Assembly (NCBI RefSeq): GCF_000166195.2
Contig: NZ_CM001403.1
Location: forward strand, 3,242,432-3,306,431
Direction of reading: 5' to 3'
From: Mucilaginibacter paludis DSM 18603
GTDB lineage: Bacteria; Bacteroidota; Bacteroidia; Sphingobacteriales; Sphingobacteriaceae
Length of the DNA: 64,000 bases
The notes under the pieces are model-generated. The model searched no databases. It was not told the origin of the DNA and was given only the letters and a program-made list of their open reading frames with translations. The translations under genes and the position numbers were made by a program. This document shows positions 37,987 through 46,599 of this stretch, piece by piece; the stretch's first letter is position 1, and the number at the start of each line of letters is the position of its first letter.

Positions 37987-38253
37987 ATGAATGTGGAGAT
38001 CATCACCAAAGAAGATTTAAAACAGTTTAAATGCGAAATGCTGACCGAGATCAAACAGTTTATCAAACCGGGAGAACAAAGCCAAAGCAAGCAATGGCTC
38101 AAAAGTGCAGAAGTACGTAAGTTGCTCAACATCTCACCGGGCACCCTGCAAAACTTGCGTATTAACGGGACGCTGCGGTATACAAAGATCGGCGGGATGA
38201 TGTATTACAAGTTGGAGGACATCACCAAATTATTAGAGGGAGGCCAGCAATGA
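37987..38253 (+). CDS. Second small helix-turn-helix protein
   Basis: 88 residues from the ATG at 37987, which follows a GGAGGGAA ribosome-binding-like stretch; the longer open frame would overlap the previous HTH gene in a different frame. Residues ~35-80 ('QWLKSAEVRKLLNISPGTLQNLRINGTLRYTKIGGMMYYKLEDI') are an HTH_17 domain like that of many Bacteroidota islands. Probably works with the preceding HTH protein. Its stop overlaps the start of the next gene by 4 bp. Confidence 0.82.
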   Translation: MNVEIITKEDLKQFKCEMLTEIKQFIKPGEQSQSKQWLKSAEVRKLLNISPGTLQNLRINGTLRYTKIGGMMYYKLEDITKLLEGGQQ

Positions 38254-38561
38254 CATCTACAGTAATCCACCGGGAGGCCGCCGATTATAGCCGGTGGGTT
38301 AGGCGCATGAGCGCCGACAGCAGGATGCTGGCCACCCATGTGAGCCTGTTCGCTGGCTTGTTCGTTTGCTGGCAGCGGAGCGGATTTGCAAATCCGTTTT
38401 CCGTTAACCGGAAAACGCTCATGTCCTACAGCCGGATCGCATCGGTAGCGACCTATCATAAGTGCATCCGTGAACTGGATGAATGGGGCTACATCCGCTA
38501 TCAGCCATCCTATCACCCGACAAGGGGAAGCCTGGTTTACTGGCCCGAATGGCCAGGATAA
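38250..38561 (+). CDS. Small winged-helix-like protein of the mobilization region
   Basis: 103 residues. The order 'LATHVSLFAGLFVCWQRSGFANPFSVNRKTLMSYSRIASVATYHKCIRELDEWGYIRYQPSYHPTRGSLVYW' resembles a winged helix: helices, a recognition segment, then a two-strand wing ending in W. Proteins like this precede mobCA in Bacteroidota islands and may be replication or transcription factors. Translationally coupled (4-bp overlap) to the HTH gene before it. Function not shown. Confidence 0.7.
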   Translation: MTSTVIHREAADYSRWVRRMSADSRMLATHVSLFAGLFVCWQRSGFANPFSVNRKTLMSYSRIASVATYHKCIRELDEWGYIRYQPSYHPTRGSLVYWPEWPG

Positions 38562-38666
38562 AAATATATCAAGATATAAAATAGCTGGATAACGTGATAT
38601 ACCCTCTCCGGTTAGGATGTAGCGGGTGATTGTGTAACCAGCGATTTAATAACTCCGATATACGCC

Positions 38667-39017
38667 GATGCAGCACCAGGGTGCCGCATCAAAAGAACAC
38701 CGGGCAAATCAGCGATGCCGCGAGCGGCATGCTGAAAGCCTGGCACCCGCAGGCGGGTGTAAAACAGTACCGGCGGCAAGCCGCCGGAGTAAACGGCGGC
38801 ACCGTTGGTGCCACCGTTTTGAACAGCCCGATAATCGCTAAAGCGATTACCGAAGAACCGCGAAAGCGGCAGGCCGCTTTTGGCGGGGCAGCACCAAAGG
38901 TGCTGCATGAACAGCCCCGGAGTATCGCCACAGCGATACAGCCGGGTAGCGGAACAGGCCCTTGGCCTGTCAGGGGAGCCAGCTATGTTTCGGCCATGCC
39001 GAAACTTGCTGGCCCCC
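38667..39017 (+). repeat. Array of eleven different hairpins upstream of mobCA
   Basis: In 350 bp there are eleven separate stem-loops with mostly perfect 7-12 bp stems and 2-4 nt loops, all different in sequence: 38667-38690, 38700-38743 (with an outer stem around ATGCCG/CGGCAT), 38744-38759, 38770-38787, 38791-38819, 38832-38849, 38863-38880, 38888-38906, 38916-38946 (inner GTATCGC/GCGATAC, outer CCCGG/CCGGG), 38954-38970 and 38973-39017 (inner GTTTCGGC/GCCGAAAC, outer GCCAGC/GCTGGC and GGGG/CCCC). Spacers are short. The run ends directly before the mobC terminator-like hairpin. Possible roles: structured leader RNA of mobCA, or folded single-stranded DNA at oriT. Confidence 0.85.
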
Positions 39018-39049
39018 GCTCATGCTATCGCATTCGGGGGGATTTTTTT
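39013..39049 (+). terminator. Terminator-like hairpin ahead of mobC, mutually exclusive with the last array hairpin
   Basis: CCCCCG (39013-39018) pairs with CGGGGG (39035-39040), followed by seven T residues (39043-39049). The same C tract (39014-39017) also pairs with GGGG at 38973-38976 in the preceding hairpin, so only one of the two can form. This is the layout of an attenuator. mobC starts 26 bp downstream. Confidence 0.6.
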
Positions 39050-39074
39050 GAGGATTTTTAACGAATAGAAGCTT

Positions 39075-39488
39075 ATGGAAAGTGCAGTTAAAAAGGCAGT
39101 AGGTACAAAAGTTCCGGCCCCGGCGGGCCGGGTGAACCGGGGCGGCAGACCGAAAGTGCCGCATAAGCGGCGCACCGCCGTGAGCGTGATGTGCACGCTC
39201 ATTGAGAAGAAGATCATTGAAGCCAACGCTAAACGCGTAGGCATGAATCCATCGGTTTTCCTGCGGAACCTTGGATTGAACACGCGGATAGAAGTCAGGG
39301 TCAAGACACTGCCCAAACCGGTTTTAGAAATGCGGGGTACGCTCAATCACATCGCCGCCAACCTCAACCAGATCGCAAGGAAGCGAAATAAGGGCGATGA
39401 TCTGAACGCAATGGAAAGAGCTTTGCTCGACCAGGATGTCCGAAGCCTGCGTGGATTAGTGAAGAACATTAATACCTATGTATCATGA
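39075..39488 (+). CDS. mobC: MobC-type relaxosome protein
   Basis: 137 residues. The basic N-terminus ('GTKVPAPAGRVNRGGRPKVPHKRR') is followed by a ribbon-helix-helix-like part and the MobC signature near the C-terminus ('TLNHIAANLNQIARKRNKGDDLN...RSLRGLVKNINTYV'). MobC proteins bind at oriT and open the DNA for the relaxase. The gene overlaps the relaxase gene by 4 bp (ATGA), the classic mobCA layout, and sits just downstream of the hairpin array, a place where oriT is expected. Confidence 0.88.
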   Translation: MESAVKKAVGTKVPAPAGRVNRGGRPKVPHKRRTAVSVMCTLIEKKIIEANAKRVGMNPSVFLRNLGLNTRIEVRVKTLPKPVLEMRGTLNHIAANLNQIARKRNKGDDLNAMERALLDQDVRSLRGLVKNINTYVS

Positions 39489-40375
39489 TCGGTAAAGTAG
39501 GCACAGGTAAAAGTTTCCGGGGTGTCTTGCATTACCTCTTTGAAGGCAGACGGCAGGAAAGCAAAGAACTGCAAATGCAGGAACTGGAAAAGAAGCAGGT
39601 CGAGGTGATCGCCTATAACCAGTGTTTCGGCACCCGCTTAGAACTGGTACGGGAGATGATCGAAGTGGCCAAACTGAATCCTGACCAGTCCAAACCGGTG
39701 TTTCATTTTTCATTAAGCTTCGCCCACAGCGATGCCGGGAAGTTAGGCTTGCAGGATAAGATCGACATCGTGGAAAAGCTGGCCGAGAAGTTTGATTTTG
39801 AGGATCACCAGTATGTAGTAGTGGCGCACAAAGATACAGGCCACGAGCATCTCCATATCGTCGCAAATCGCATCGGCTTTGATGGTAAGACGGCCAGTGA
39901 CAGCAATAGCTATAAGCATGTGGCCGAGTTCGCCCGGAAGATGGAACTGGAATACAAATTAGAGCAGGTGTTAAGCCCGAACAAGTTCTTAAAACCGGAG
40001 CAAAGGGTTGCACAAAGCCAGCGGGTTGATAACCGTAAGGAAGCCTTGAAAAAGCACCTGCAAACAGCCATCAAGCAAAGCACAGATGTGCAGCAAGTCA
40101 AAAAGTACATGGAGCAGCGGGGCTACGAAGTAGAGTTGGGCCGGGGTATCGCTTTTACAGATGCGCAGCACGTCCGCTTTAAGGGCAGCCAGGTGGGCTA
40201 TGCCCTGATGGATATTGAAAAGAAGCTGAAACAAGAACAGCTTTTACGTCAGCAGGAACAGAACCGGCAGGCGCAATTATTAAGGCAGCATCAGGAGGAA
40301 TTGAAGAAACAGCAAGAGCAGGAAAAGGAACAACAGCAACAAGTACGTCAGTATACCCAGGGCATAGGACGGTAA
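39485..40375 (+). CDS. mobA: MobA-type relaxase (mobilization nuclease)
   Basis: 296 residues, the size of small Bacteroidota mobilization relaxases. The N-terminus 'MIGKVGTGKSFRGVLHYLFEG' is the usual opening; the conserved Tyr of the first motif lies in 'GVLHYLFEG'. The metal-binding triad is in 'VVAHKDTGHEHLHIVANRI' (three His). C-terminal third is a Gln-rich coiled coil ('LKQEQLLRQQEQNRQAQLLRQ'), shorter than in large relaxases. It would nick oriT and lead the strand into a helper's pore; no coupling protein is encoded in the island. Confidence 0.9.
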   Translation: MIGKVGTGKSFRGVLHYLFEGRRQESKELQMQELEKKQVEVIAYNQCFGTRLELVREMIEVAKLNPDQSKPVFHFSLSFAHSDAGKLGLQDKIDIVEKLAEKFDFEDHQYVVVAHKDTGHEHLHIVANRIGFDGKTASDSNSYKHVAEFARKMELEYKLEQVLSPNKFLKPEQRVAQSQRVDNRKEALKKHLQTAIKQSTDVQQVKKYMEQRGYEVELGRGIAFTDAQHVRFKGSQVGYALMDIEKKLKQEQLLRQQEQNRQAQLLRQHQEELKKQQEQEKEQQQQVRQYTQGIGR

Positions 40376-40428
40376 GCTATGCTTAAATTGACAGTAAACA
40401 GAATTATGAACTAAGTAAAGATGACATC

Positions 40429-41106
40429 ATGAAACCAAACGAAGAAACCTCAATGGATGAAACGACATTAAAAGACGTGTTGAACGAGCACGCTACAGAC
40501 TTAAAGGAGATCAAAAACTTTATAAAAGAGCAACAGCAGCAGATCGACGGGAAGAATCAAATCATTATTGAAAAGGACAAGGAGACAAAGAAGCTGATCA
40601 GCAGCTTTGAAGATAAATACAAAAAGATTGAGGTCACCGTCCCCCCGCCAAGTACATTATCCATTTCTAATATTGCCAGTGAGGGTATGAATGCCACAAG
40701 ATCGGCAGTCATACAGGTATTGCGTGAGGCATTTTCCAAAAACAGAATCTTGGTATTGCCGGAGGATGCTGGAAAGGGCTTTTTAAAGATTATGGCTAAG
40801 CGCGGTATGTATCTGTCTGCTTTAGCTATCGTGGTTGGTTTGGTGAGTTGGTTTGGCTTCCGTTACTGGTATAAGGACAGCCAGAACAGCCGTTTCCGCA
40901 AAGCCTGGTACTGGAATTATCTTGTTGCAGATAGTATTAAAAAACAAAAATTACAGAATCAACTGGACAGCCTGAATGTAACGGCTATCAATCAATACCG
41001 GACGGACAGCATTGCACGTTACCTGGAAAGACAGACAACGGAATTGAGGATTAAGCAATTGGAAAGCGAGGCAGACAGTTTGAGGAAAATGAGGGGCAAG
41101 CCTTGA
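40429..41106 (+). CDS. Coiled-coil membrane protein of the mobilization module
   Basis: 225 residues: an N-terminal coiled coil (~10-70, 'LNEHATDLKEIKNFIKEQQQQ'), one transmembrane helix at about 128-148 ('GMYLSALAIVVGLVSWFGFRYWY') and a second coiled-coil (~165-220, 'KKQKLQNQLDSL', 'RTTELRIKQLESEADSL' type). It follows the relaxase by about 50 bp and is probably co-transcribed. Proteins with this layout are found behind mobA in Bacteroidota islands and might anchor the relaxosome at the membrane; that role is inferred. Confidence 0.68.
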   Translation: MKPNEETSMDETTLKDVLNEHATDLKEIKNFIKEQQQQIDGKNQIIIEKDKETKKLISSFEDKYKKIEVTVPPPSTLSISNIASEGMNATRSAVIQVLREAFSKNRILVLPEDAGKGFLKIMAKRGMYLSALAIVVGLVSWFGFRYWYKDSQNSRFRKAWYWNYLVADSIKKQKLQNQLDSLNVTAINQYRTDSIARYLERQTTELRIKQLESEADSLRKMRGKP

Positions 41107-41264
41107 AACGATAAACTGAAAGATTTAAATAAAAAAACGGATTATTAATAGAACAAACAACGCTGTTCCATGGAAATAAAACACCAGCACTAGTGAAGGA
41201 AAGTAGACTATCCGAAGCTGTGAGTGCTTTCGGGATAATGTTGACCTAGCGTTAATTTTTAAAA

Positions 41265-41693
41265 TTACCCTGTATGGGTGTTTTTAAATTTTAGTTCTTC
41301 CCAGTTATTTTTAAATGATATTATAACAAATAATCCAAAAAAAACCTGAGTCCAGAGCATCCAGTTATTTTTAATCCAATTGGTAAAGGATTGGGGCTCT
41401 GACAACAGCGCTCTAAAACATATATTGCCATTGTGCAATACATCAACAACAACAATAACCGCAACTACCCAAATACCTGTTTTGGGTTTTAGTATCAATA
41501 AAATTGCGGCAATAGGATCTAAAAAAGTCAAACTATCCCAGAAAAACGTAGATAAAACTGGTGCATTATATTTTTCTGACAGAAATCCATTATTAATGAT
41601 CCATAGTAGATGTGTTGCTGTCCCCGTTAGCATTCCAACACATTGGATGATTAAATTAATTTTGGTTTTTGTATTAAGTTTTATGAAGATCAA
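41265..41693 (-). CDS. Small multi-pass membrane protein of unknown function
   Basis: 142 residues with about four hydrophobic helices ('IIQCVGMLTGTATHLLWIIN', 'FLDPIAAILLILKP', 'IWVVAVIVVVDVLHN', 'WTQVFFGLFVIISF'). The layout resembles small DUF-type membrane proteins of Bacteroidota, but I cannot name a family. It follows the XRE regulator gene on the same strand by 24 bp, so the two probably form a regulator plus target pair. Confidence 0.65.
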   Translation of the reverse strand: MIFIKLNTKTKINLIIQCVGMLTGTATHLLWIINNGFLSEKYNAPVLSTFFWDSLTFLDPIAAILLILKPKTGIWVVAVIVVVDVLHNGNICFRALLSEPQSFTNWIKNNWMLWTQVFFGLFVIISFKNNWEELKFKNTHTG

Positions 41694-41717
41694 TTCATGT
41701 ATTCGTTTATATATAAG

Positions 41718-42125
41718 CTATTTTTTGTTTAAAAGCTCAATCTTCTCTTTTTCAGCTTGTAATAAACGCTCATACAGCTTTTTATTTTCTTCAAACAGTT
41801 CAACCAGTTTATCAATGGGATTAAATGTGCAGGTGTTGTTATGGCCAAAATTACTGCTGGAAACTGATTGATTAAAAGTGTTAAAATAATTTATCACGGC
41901 CTCCTCAGAAAAATTCTTAATTGCATCGGTAGTAACGCCTAAAATCTTAGCTATACTTTCTAAGACATCATCTTCAATCACTTCGCTTTGCTCCATACGG
42001 GAAACAGTCTTTTGACTTACGCCTAATTGAGTGGCCAAATCCTCTTGCTTAATCCCTCTTAGTTCGCGAATACGGCTAATTTTTCGGCCTATATGTTGGT
42101 TTGTCGGTTTTTCAGATGTTGTCAT
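41718..42125 (-). CDS. XRE-family transcriptional regulator
   Basis: 135 residues from the ATG at 42125 (MTTSEKPTNQHIGRK); the 15 residues of the longer frame do not look coding. Residues ~10-65 ('ISRIRELRGIKQEDLATQLGVSQKTVSRMEQSEVIEDDVLESIAKILGV') are a standard HTH_3 (Cro/CI type) domain. A C-terminal coiled coil ('PIDKLVELFEENKKLYERLLQAEKEKIELL') should give dimers. It faces away from the accessory block at 42.2-46.6 kb, so the 115-bp gap between them probably holds the control region for both directions. Confidence 0.88.
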   Translation of the reverse strand: MTTSEKPTNQHIGRKISRIRELRGIKQEDLATQLGVSQKTVSRMEQSEVIEDDVLESIAKILGVTTDAIKNFSEEAVINYFNTFNQSVSSSNFGHNNTCTFNPIDKLVELFEENKKLYERLLQAEKEKIELLNKK

Positions 42126-42239
42126 AAGATCGAGATGCAAGATTATAAAATGTAAAGATACAAAATACACTGTTACATAAAATAGTTGCTTAAATGAGTA
42201 AAACAGTCTCGTTTTGACTTCGATAGACCATGCAATCTC

Positions 42240-42512
42240 ATGAAATTAGATTACACAGTAAATCAATGTATCATGAAAGTAATCATTAATAACATCAATA
42301 TCTACTTTAACACCGGGTACAAAAGCACAATTAACATAAGTGCCGAAAGGCCAACTGTACCGGATATTAGAGATTTCTCCCCTCATATCGTCGTGAACGA
42401 TGGTGTTGTAACCGACGATAACGCATTCCTTGAACGCTTAAAGGAACGCCTGATGCAAAGCGAACAAGAGGTAAAGGAATTTTTGGAAAAGTATAACACA
42501 GAAACGAGGTAA
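42240..42512 (+). CDS. Small protein opening the accessory block
   Basis: 90 residues, or 79 if translation starts at the second ATG (42273). The first half is strand-like ('MKVIINNINIYFNTGYKSTINIS'), the second half helical and acidic ('NAFLERLKERLMQSEQEVKEFLEKYN'). Not recognised. It is followed after 4 bp by the SWIM zinc-finger gene, so the two are co-expressed. Confidence 0.6.
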   Translation: MKLDYTVNQCIMKVIINNINIYFNTGYKSTINISAERPTVPDIRDFSPHIVVNDGVVTDDNAFLERLKERLMQSEQEVKEFLEKYNTETR

Positions 42513-42516
42513 TATT

Positions 42517-43860
42517 ATGGCAACCAAACATAAAAAGCCAGAGACGATCATATTACCTGACAAGTTTCAATATACAATCCCGCTAGAGAATGATGATCTA
42601 ATGTTAATTAAAGAAGTGCTGTACAAGCATTATACAGTATCAAACGGCAACCAACGATCTTTGCGGGTTACGGTGCCTGCTGTTAAATACGATAAGGGCG
42701 TTTTCATTCTTTCCGTTGAAGCCGAAAACGACCAACCCCATAATGTATTTGTTCAAATCAGACGGCATGACATCAATGTAGCGTGCGATTGCGGAATGCC
42801 CGGTAATATCCTTTGCCAACATGCCTATGGTGGTATGTTTGACCTGATGCATCATAGGGCCATGGAATTGGAAGATTATTATTGGCCGGGATTAGAGCAG
42901 GAGCATAAAAAAGACCTAAAATATTTATATGTGGATGTACAGGGGCATCATGTATTTATCTATCCCAAGCCGGAATATGGTAACATCTTTAAAGTGGGTT
43001 GGGGCTTTTCGTTAGATCATTATCACCAATTCGATGCTACCATGTTGAACGAAACAAGGGTAGAAACCACAAATAAATTAGTAGTCGGCTACAACGTCAT
43101 CTATACCGAATTAGGGTTATGGTTCTCACAGCTACCGATGCTGATGCCATTCATCGGTAAAACGGGTAAACATAGTAGTCGCATCGTATCCTACGGCCAA
43201 TATTTGCGAAAGGATAAGGCCATTACGGGAGAGGTTATTTTCACAGAGAATCAGATCGCCTTAAATGAAATTTGCTACGAAATGTTTACGCTGGTCAAGT
43301 CTGTAGGCAGGCAAGACCATGAAGCAAATGTGATAAAGTGGTTGCATGCTGTGCCGATCCTGATTAAGCTATGGCAGAAAGCAATACCGATGCTTTTCTA
43401 TGAGCCTTTTGTGTGTAAAAGTCAGGGTGAAGGGCATTTGTCCTGGAACAATAAGCCAGTCAAATCTAATATGGCGGACTGGCGAATTTCGAGCGAGCCG
43501 TTTACCATTGCCTTTAATCTGAAAGACCATAAAGGCCACTTAATTTTAGAGCCGGTCATTAAGTCACCTGCAAAAGCTATAGGCCATTACAGAAAGGTGC
43601 CGCTTTTTCTGATCGATGCGGAAGATTACACGTTTTACCTTGTTCATTCCGAACAGGATGAAGCCCTTTTGAACTGGCTCAGAATATCAGGCAATAAGCT
43701 TACCGTTTTAAAGGAGCATTTTACCGACTTCCATAACCGCTTCCTTGATAGGTTAAGCGAGTGTTATGCGGTCACCTACCAGCCTTTCAATTCCACAAAG
43801 AAAGTTGTTTACAGCTTAAACGAAGTTATATCACCTAATACGCAGTCCCATGGAAAATAA
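42517..43860 (+). CDS. SWIM zinc-finger protein
   Basis: 447 residues. C90-x-C92-x7-C100-x-H102 ('CDCGMPGNILCQHAYGGMF') is a SWIM-type zinc finger, preceded by the strand-rich segment normal for it. The remaining ~340 residues are unassigned, with 'YLYVDVQGHHVFIYPKPEYG' and several beta strands. SWIM fingers bind DNA or partner proteins and occur in Bacteroidota islands in genes of unknown role. In this block it is followed by an HTH-like protein (11-bp overlap) and a NT-HEPN protein, so a host-conflict or island-control function is possible but not shown. Confidence 0.75.
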   Translation: MATKHKKPETIILPDKFQYTIPLENDDLMLIKEVLYKHYTVSNGNQRSLRVTVPAVKYDKGVFILSVEAENDQPHNVFVQIRRHDINVACDCGMPGNILCQHAYGGMFDLMHHRAMELEDYYWPGLEQEHKKDLKYLYVDVQGHHVFIYPKPEYGNIFKVGWGFSLDHYHQFDATMLNETRVETTNKLVVGYNVIYTELGLWFSQLPMLMPFIGKTGKHSSRIVSYGQYLRKDKAITGEVIFTENQIALNEICYEMFTLVKSVGRQDHEANVIKWLHAVPILIKLWQKAIPMLFYEPFVCKSQGEGHLSWNNKPVKSNMADWRISSEPFTIAFNLKDHKGHLILEPVIKSPAKAIGHYRKVPLFLIDAEDYTFYLVHSEQDEALLNWLRISGNKLTVLKEHFTDFHNRFLDRLSECYAVTYQPFNSTKKVVYSLNEVISPNTQSHGK

Positions 43861-44521
43861 AATAACCGAAGCGTCAGTTAAGGAAACGTTTCAGGCGAAA
43901 ATATCGCCTGTGGATATAGGTGTGCTTTACAGCCTGATGGTTAAGCGCATCGCCAAAGGCTACAGTACATCGGAAGTGTCATTTCTCATGGGTTATGAAG
44001 ATAATGCGATTGAAAGAATAGAACAGCTTCAATTTAAGGAACTCACGATCTTGGATATCCATCATTATACGAACGTGCTTGAGGATGGTTTAAAAGGCGT
44101 TATCATCAATAATATGGATAGGGTTGACGATATGGCCGATTACCAGGTGGTCAGAACCATTCAAAGAACGTTCATACATCATGAAGTTTTCGAAATTCTT
44201 CCGGATAACACAGCCTGCCAGGTTTTTAACCTGTTTGAAGTAAATCCTGAATATAAAAAGCGGAACTATTCTACCTCCTATGAAATGGGAATTAAAGAAG
44301 CTACAGAGATTTTATATTCACTTTTAGAGGGGGCAGTGTTCCAGTCACCGGAAACCCCTTTGAATATCTACCGCCGCAGCCGGAGGATTTCAGGCTCTGA
44401 ATTTATCAGCCCGGCACACATTCAAGCTGTTTTACAAGATATGGCCCAAAGTAAAGGCTATCCCAAGTTTAAGCGTATCAAAACAAAGCAGCGTGGCTGC
44501 TTATACGAAAAAGCATTTTAA
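43850..44521 (+). CDS. Unknown protein with possible N-terminal HTH
   Basis: 223 residues, cytoplasmic. Residues ~20-55 ('LYSLMVKRIAKGYSTSEVSFLMGYEDNAIERIEQLQF') resemble an XRE-like helix-turn-helix; the rest is helical with no motif I recognise; the C-terminus is basic ('KFKRIKTKQRGCLYEKAF'). It overlaps the SWIM gene by 11 bp and precedes the NT-HEPN gene by 20 bp. Confidence 0.62.
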   Translation: MENKITEASVKETFQAKISPVDIGVLYSLMVKRIAKGYSTSEVSFLMGYEDNAIERIEQLQFKELTILDIHHYTNVLEDGLKGVIINNMDRVDDMADYQVVRTIQRTFIHHEVFEILPDNTACQVFNLFEVNPEYKKRNYSTSYEMGIKEATEILYSLLEGAVFQSPETPLNIYRRSRRISGSEFISPAHIQAVLQDMAQSKGYPKFKRIKTKQRGCLYEKAF

Positions 44522-44541
44522 TCACTTTATATACCAGTGTC

Positions 44542-46281
44542 ATGGAAATAGCAGATCTAAAAAGAATCGGGGAGGTAATAGCTGAAAAGATTGCGGTAGA
44601 AAAAATATACTGCCTTAGTCATTCCGACAACAATACCCACCACCTGATCATCATCATTCCGGCCAGTTGCGGTACTAAGTTTACAGAACTGGAGCCGTTT
44701 GTAAGAATAGCAACGAACGCAAGTAAAGCCATCACCTATACGTTTTACCAAACAGGGGAAATCAGGGCCGCCCTAAAAAAAGGCAACCTTCTTTTTCATT
44801 TAGCATGTATAGAACCTAATCTGCTTTACAATAAAGCGGATAGCCCTGATTTGCCGCAATCTAAAGCGGAAAATTTATTAGCCTGGAAAAGTGAAGCCAA
44901 CGCGCAGTTTAAGGACGGAGCAGCTAAGGCTACGGCCTTCCTGGATGGCGCAAATTTCTATAGCGAAAAAAACGATGCGGGTTTAACCGTATTTATGCTT
45001 CACCAGTTCATCGAGTTAACCTTTAGGACACTGGAATTAGCGCTGCTGGCAAAAGAGAAAAAAACACACAGCATCACCCTGCACCAGGAATTGGTTACGC
45101 CTTTACTCCCAGGGCTTGGCGTATTATTCCCCGCCGATACGCCCGAAGAAAAAGAGATCCTGAAAACGCTTAATAACGCGTATTCGTCCGTAAGATATGA
45201 GCAAAACCACCAGGTAAACGAAGCATTTATACCAACCTTGTTTTACAGGGCTTATCTTTTGCAAAAACGGACAGAAACCATTATCAGCGAACTCAATGCC
45301 TTGCTTGATGTCAAAATCAGGGAGGCAGAAATCCTTGAACAAGCATCATCTGCGAAGGCACAAGGCAACAAGGAAGTCAATAAGGTAAATTCATTATCGC
45401 AGTCTAATGATCGGATCGCATCGTCGATGGAAAATACAGATACGCCAATGAAACCGGGGCTGGAAAAGGTAATCGCTTTAATTATGGGACATCTCAACCC
45501 TGATCAGGTCTATGTCTTTGGCAGCCTCTGCGTACAATCCACCAACTTACATTTATTCAATTTAAAAGAATCTTCTGGTAATACTGATTTACACTATGAT
45601 CTCCTTGCCATAAGCCCGCTGGCGAATCCTTACGGTACTAATATTCAAAGTATCGTTAACAGTCTTGATGGGTTGACAATCAACTTGTTTGTTCATACGA
45701 AGGAGGAAGCTCTAAATAAACTGGAAAACCGGAACAGATTTTTCTGTACGGTTTTCAAACACGGTAATTTGATACATTCAAAGGGAGACTTTTTAGATAA
45801 AGAAAGCATTCCCATGATAACTAAAAATGAAAATCGTGATCAGACAGTTAACTATTGTACCAGGAGAATTTTGCGGTCTGTAACCATCTTAATGGCCGCA
45901 GAGCTGGTCAAGGATAATTTATTTGAAGTAACCGTATTCTTGTTGTCACAAGGCATAGAACAGGCGTGTTTAGGACTTATTTATAATTTTTTAGGTTACG
46001 CTCCTAATCTGCACAGCTTACCACACTTACTAAACATCTGCAAAATGTTCTGGCCTGAAAACGAAGAGTGCTTTCCTATGCAAACGCCTTATGATAAAAA
46101 ATTACTGGCTACACTGTCGCAGAGCCATTCAGCACTCCGTTACACAGTACGAAATTTAATAGAGCAGAAAGATTTGAACGAGCTTTACGCAAGGTTTTAC
46201 AGTTTTATAGTCCGAGCAGAAAAGCTTTATCTAAGTACGCTTTCAGAATTAGAGATTGAGGAATATGATGCAGTAAAATAA
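44542..46281 (+). CDS. Tandem nucleotidyltransferase-HEPN protein
   Basis: 579 residues made of two similar halves (~1-255 and ~300-570). Each half starts with a nucleotidyltransferase-like part ('KIYCLSHSDNNTHHLIIIIP'; 'QVYVFGSLCVQSTNLHL...DLLAISPLANPYG') and continues with a HEPN helical domain ('VFMLHQFIELTFRTLELALL'; 'VFLLSQGIEQACLGLIYNFLGY'). The first HEPN keeps the R-x4-H motif of HEPN RNases (R218 to H223, 'RYEQNH'); the second has R533 but Asn in place of His. The nucleotidyltransferase parts lack an obvious GS-D-x-D triad. So one half may be an active RNase and the other a regulatory partner. Probably a toxin-like or defence protein. Confidence 0.82.
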   Translation: MEIADLKRIGEVIAEKIAVEKIYCLSHSDNNTHHLIIIIPASCGTKFTELEPFVRIATNASKAITYTFYQTGEIRAALKKGNLLFHLACIEPNLLYNKADSPDLPQSKAENLLAWKSEANAQFKDGAAKATAFLDGANFYSEKNDAGLTVFMLHQFIELTFRTLELALLAKEKKTHSITLHQELVTPLLPGLGVLFPADTPEEKEILKTLNNAYSSVRYEQNHQVNEAFIPTLFYRAYLLQKRTETIISELNALLDVKIREAEILEQASSAKAQGNKEVNKVNSLSQSNDRIASSMENTDTPMKPGLEKVIALIMGHLNPDQVYVFGSLCVQSTNLHLFNLKESSGNTDLHYDLLAISPLANPYGTNIQSIVNSLDGLTINLFVHTKEEALNKLENRNRFFCTVFKHGNLIHSKGDFLDKESIPMITKNENRDQTVNYCTRRILRSVTILMAAELVKDNLFEVTVFLLSQGIEQACLGLIYNFLGYAPNLHSLPHLLNICKMFWPENEECFPMQTPYDKKLLATLSQSHSALRYTVRNLIEQKDLNELYARFYSFIVRAEKLYLSTLSELEIEEYDAVK

Positions 46282-46286
46282 ACTTT

Positions 46287-46553
46287 ATGAATGCTTTTAA
46301 AAATAACTCTAATTTTTCACCGGGGGAATTAGAGGAAATTAGCACAGACATTTGTTCTTTTTTCCTTAATAACCCTGAAGATCGTGTCAAAGAAGATCTT
46401 TGGTTATTACTTAGAGCCTATATTTATAACACTTCGCAAAGCGGAGGGGCAAGCGAAATAGGCGATATGCTTTTATTTTATGAAGAGTTAATTGAAGTTA
46501 TTGAGGCGCTTGCAAAGTTAGCATCATTCAAATTTACACCCAGAGGTAGATGA
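46287..46553 (+). CDS. Small protein behind the NT-HEPN gene
   Basis: 88 residues, helical and acidic, starting 5 bp after the NT-HEPN gene ('PGELEEISTDICSFFLNNPEDRVKEDLWLLLRAYIY'). No family recognised. Its place makes it a candidate partner or antidote. Confidence 0.6.
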   Translation: MNAFKNNSNFSPGELEEISTDICSFFLNNPEDRVKEDLWLLLRAYIYNTSQSGGASEIGDMLLFYEELIEVIEALAKLASFKFTPRGR

Positions 46554-46599
46554 TAGCAAACAAAAAGGTGGTGTAAAATAGCATTCTCATTCACCAGTA

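Noticed and set aside
38630..39061. 143-codon open frame over the hairpin array
   Set aside because: Several frames on both strands are open because the region is GC-rich and palindromic; the amino-acid sequence has no coding texture, and the DNA is explained by stem-loops.
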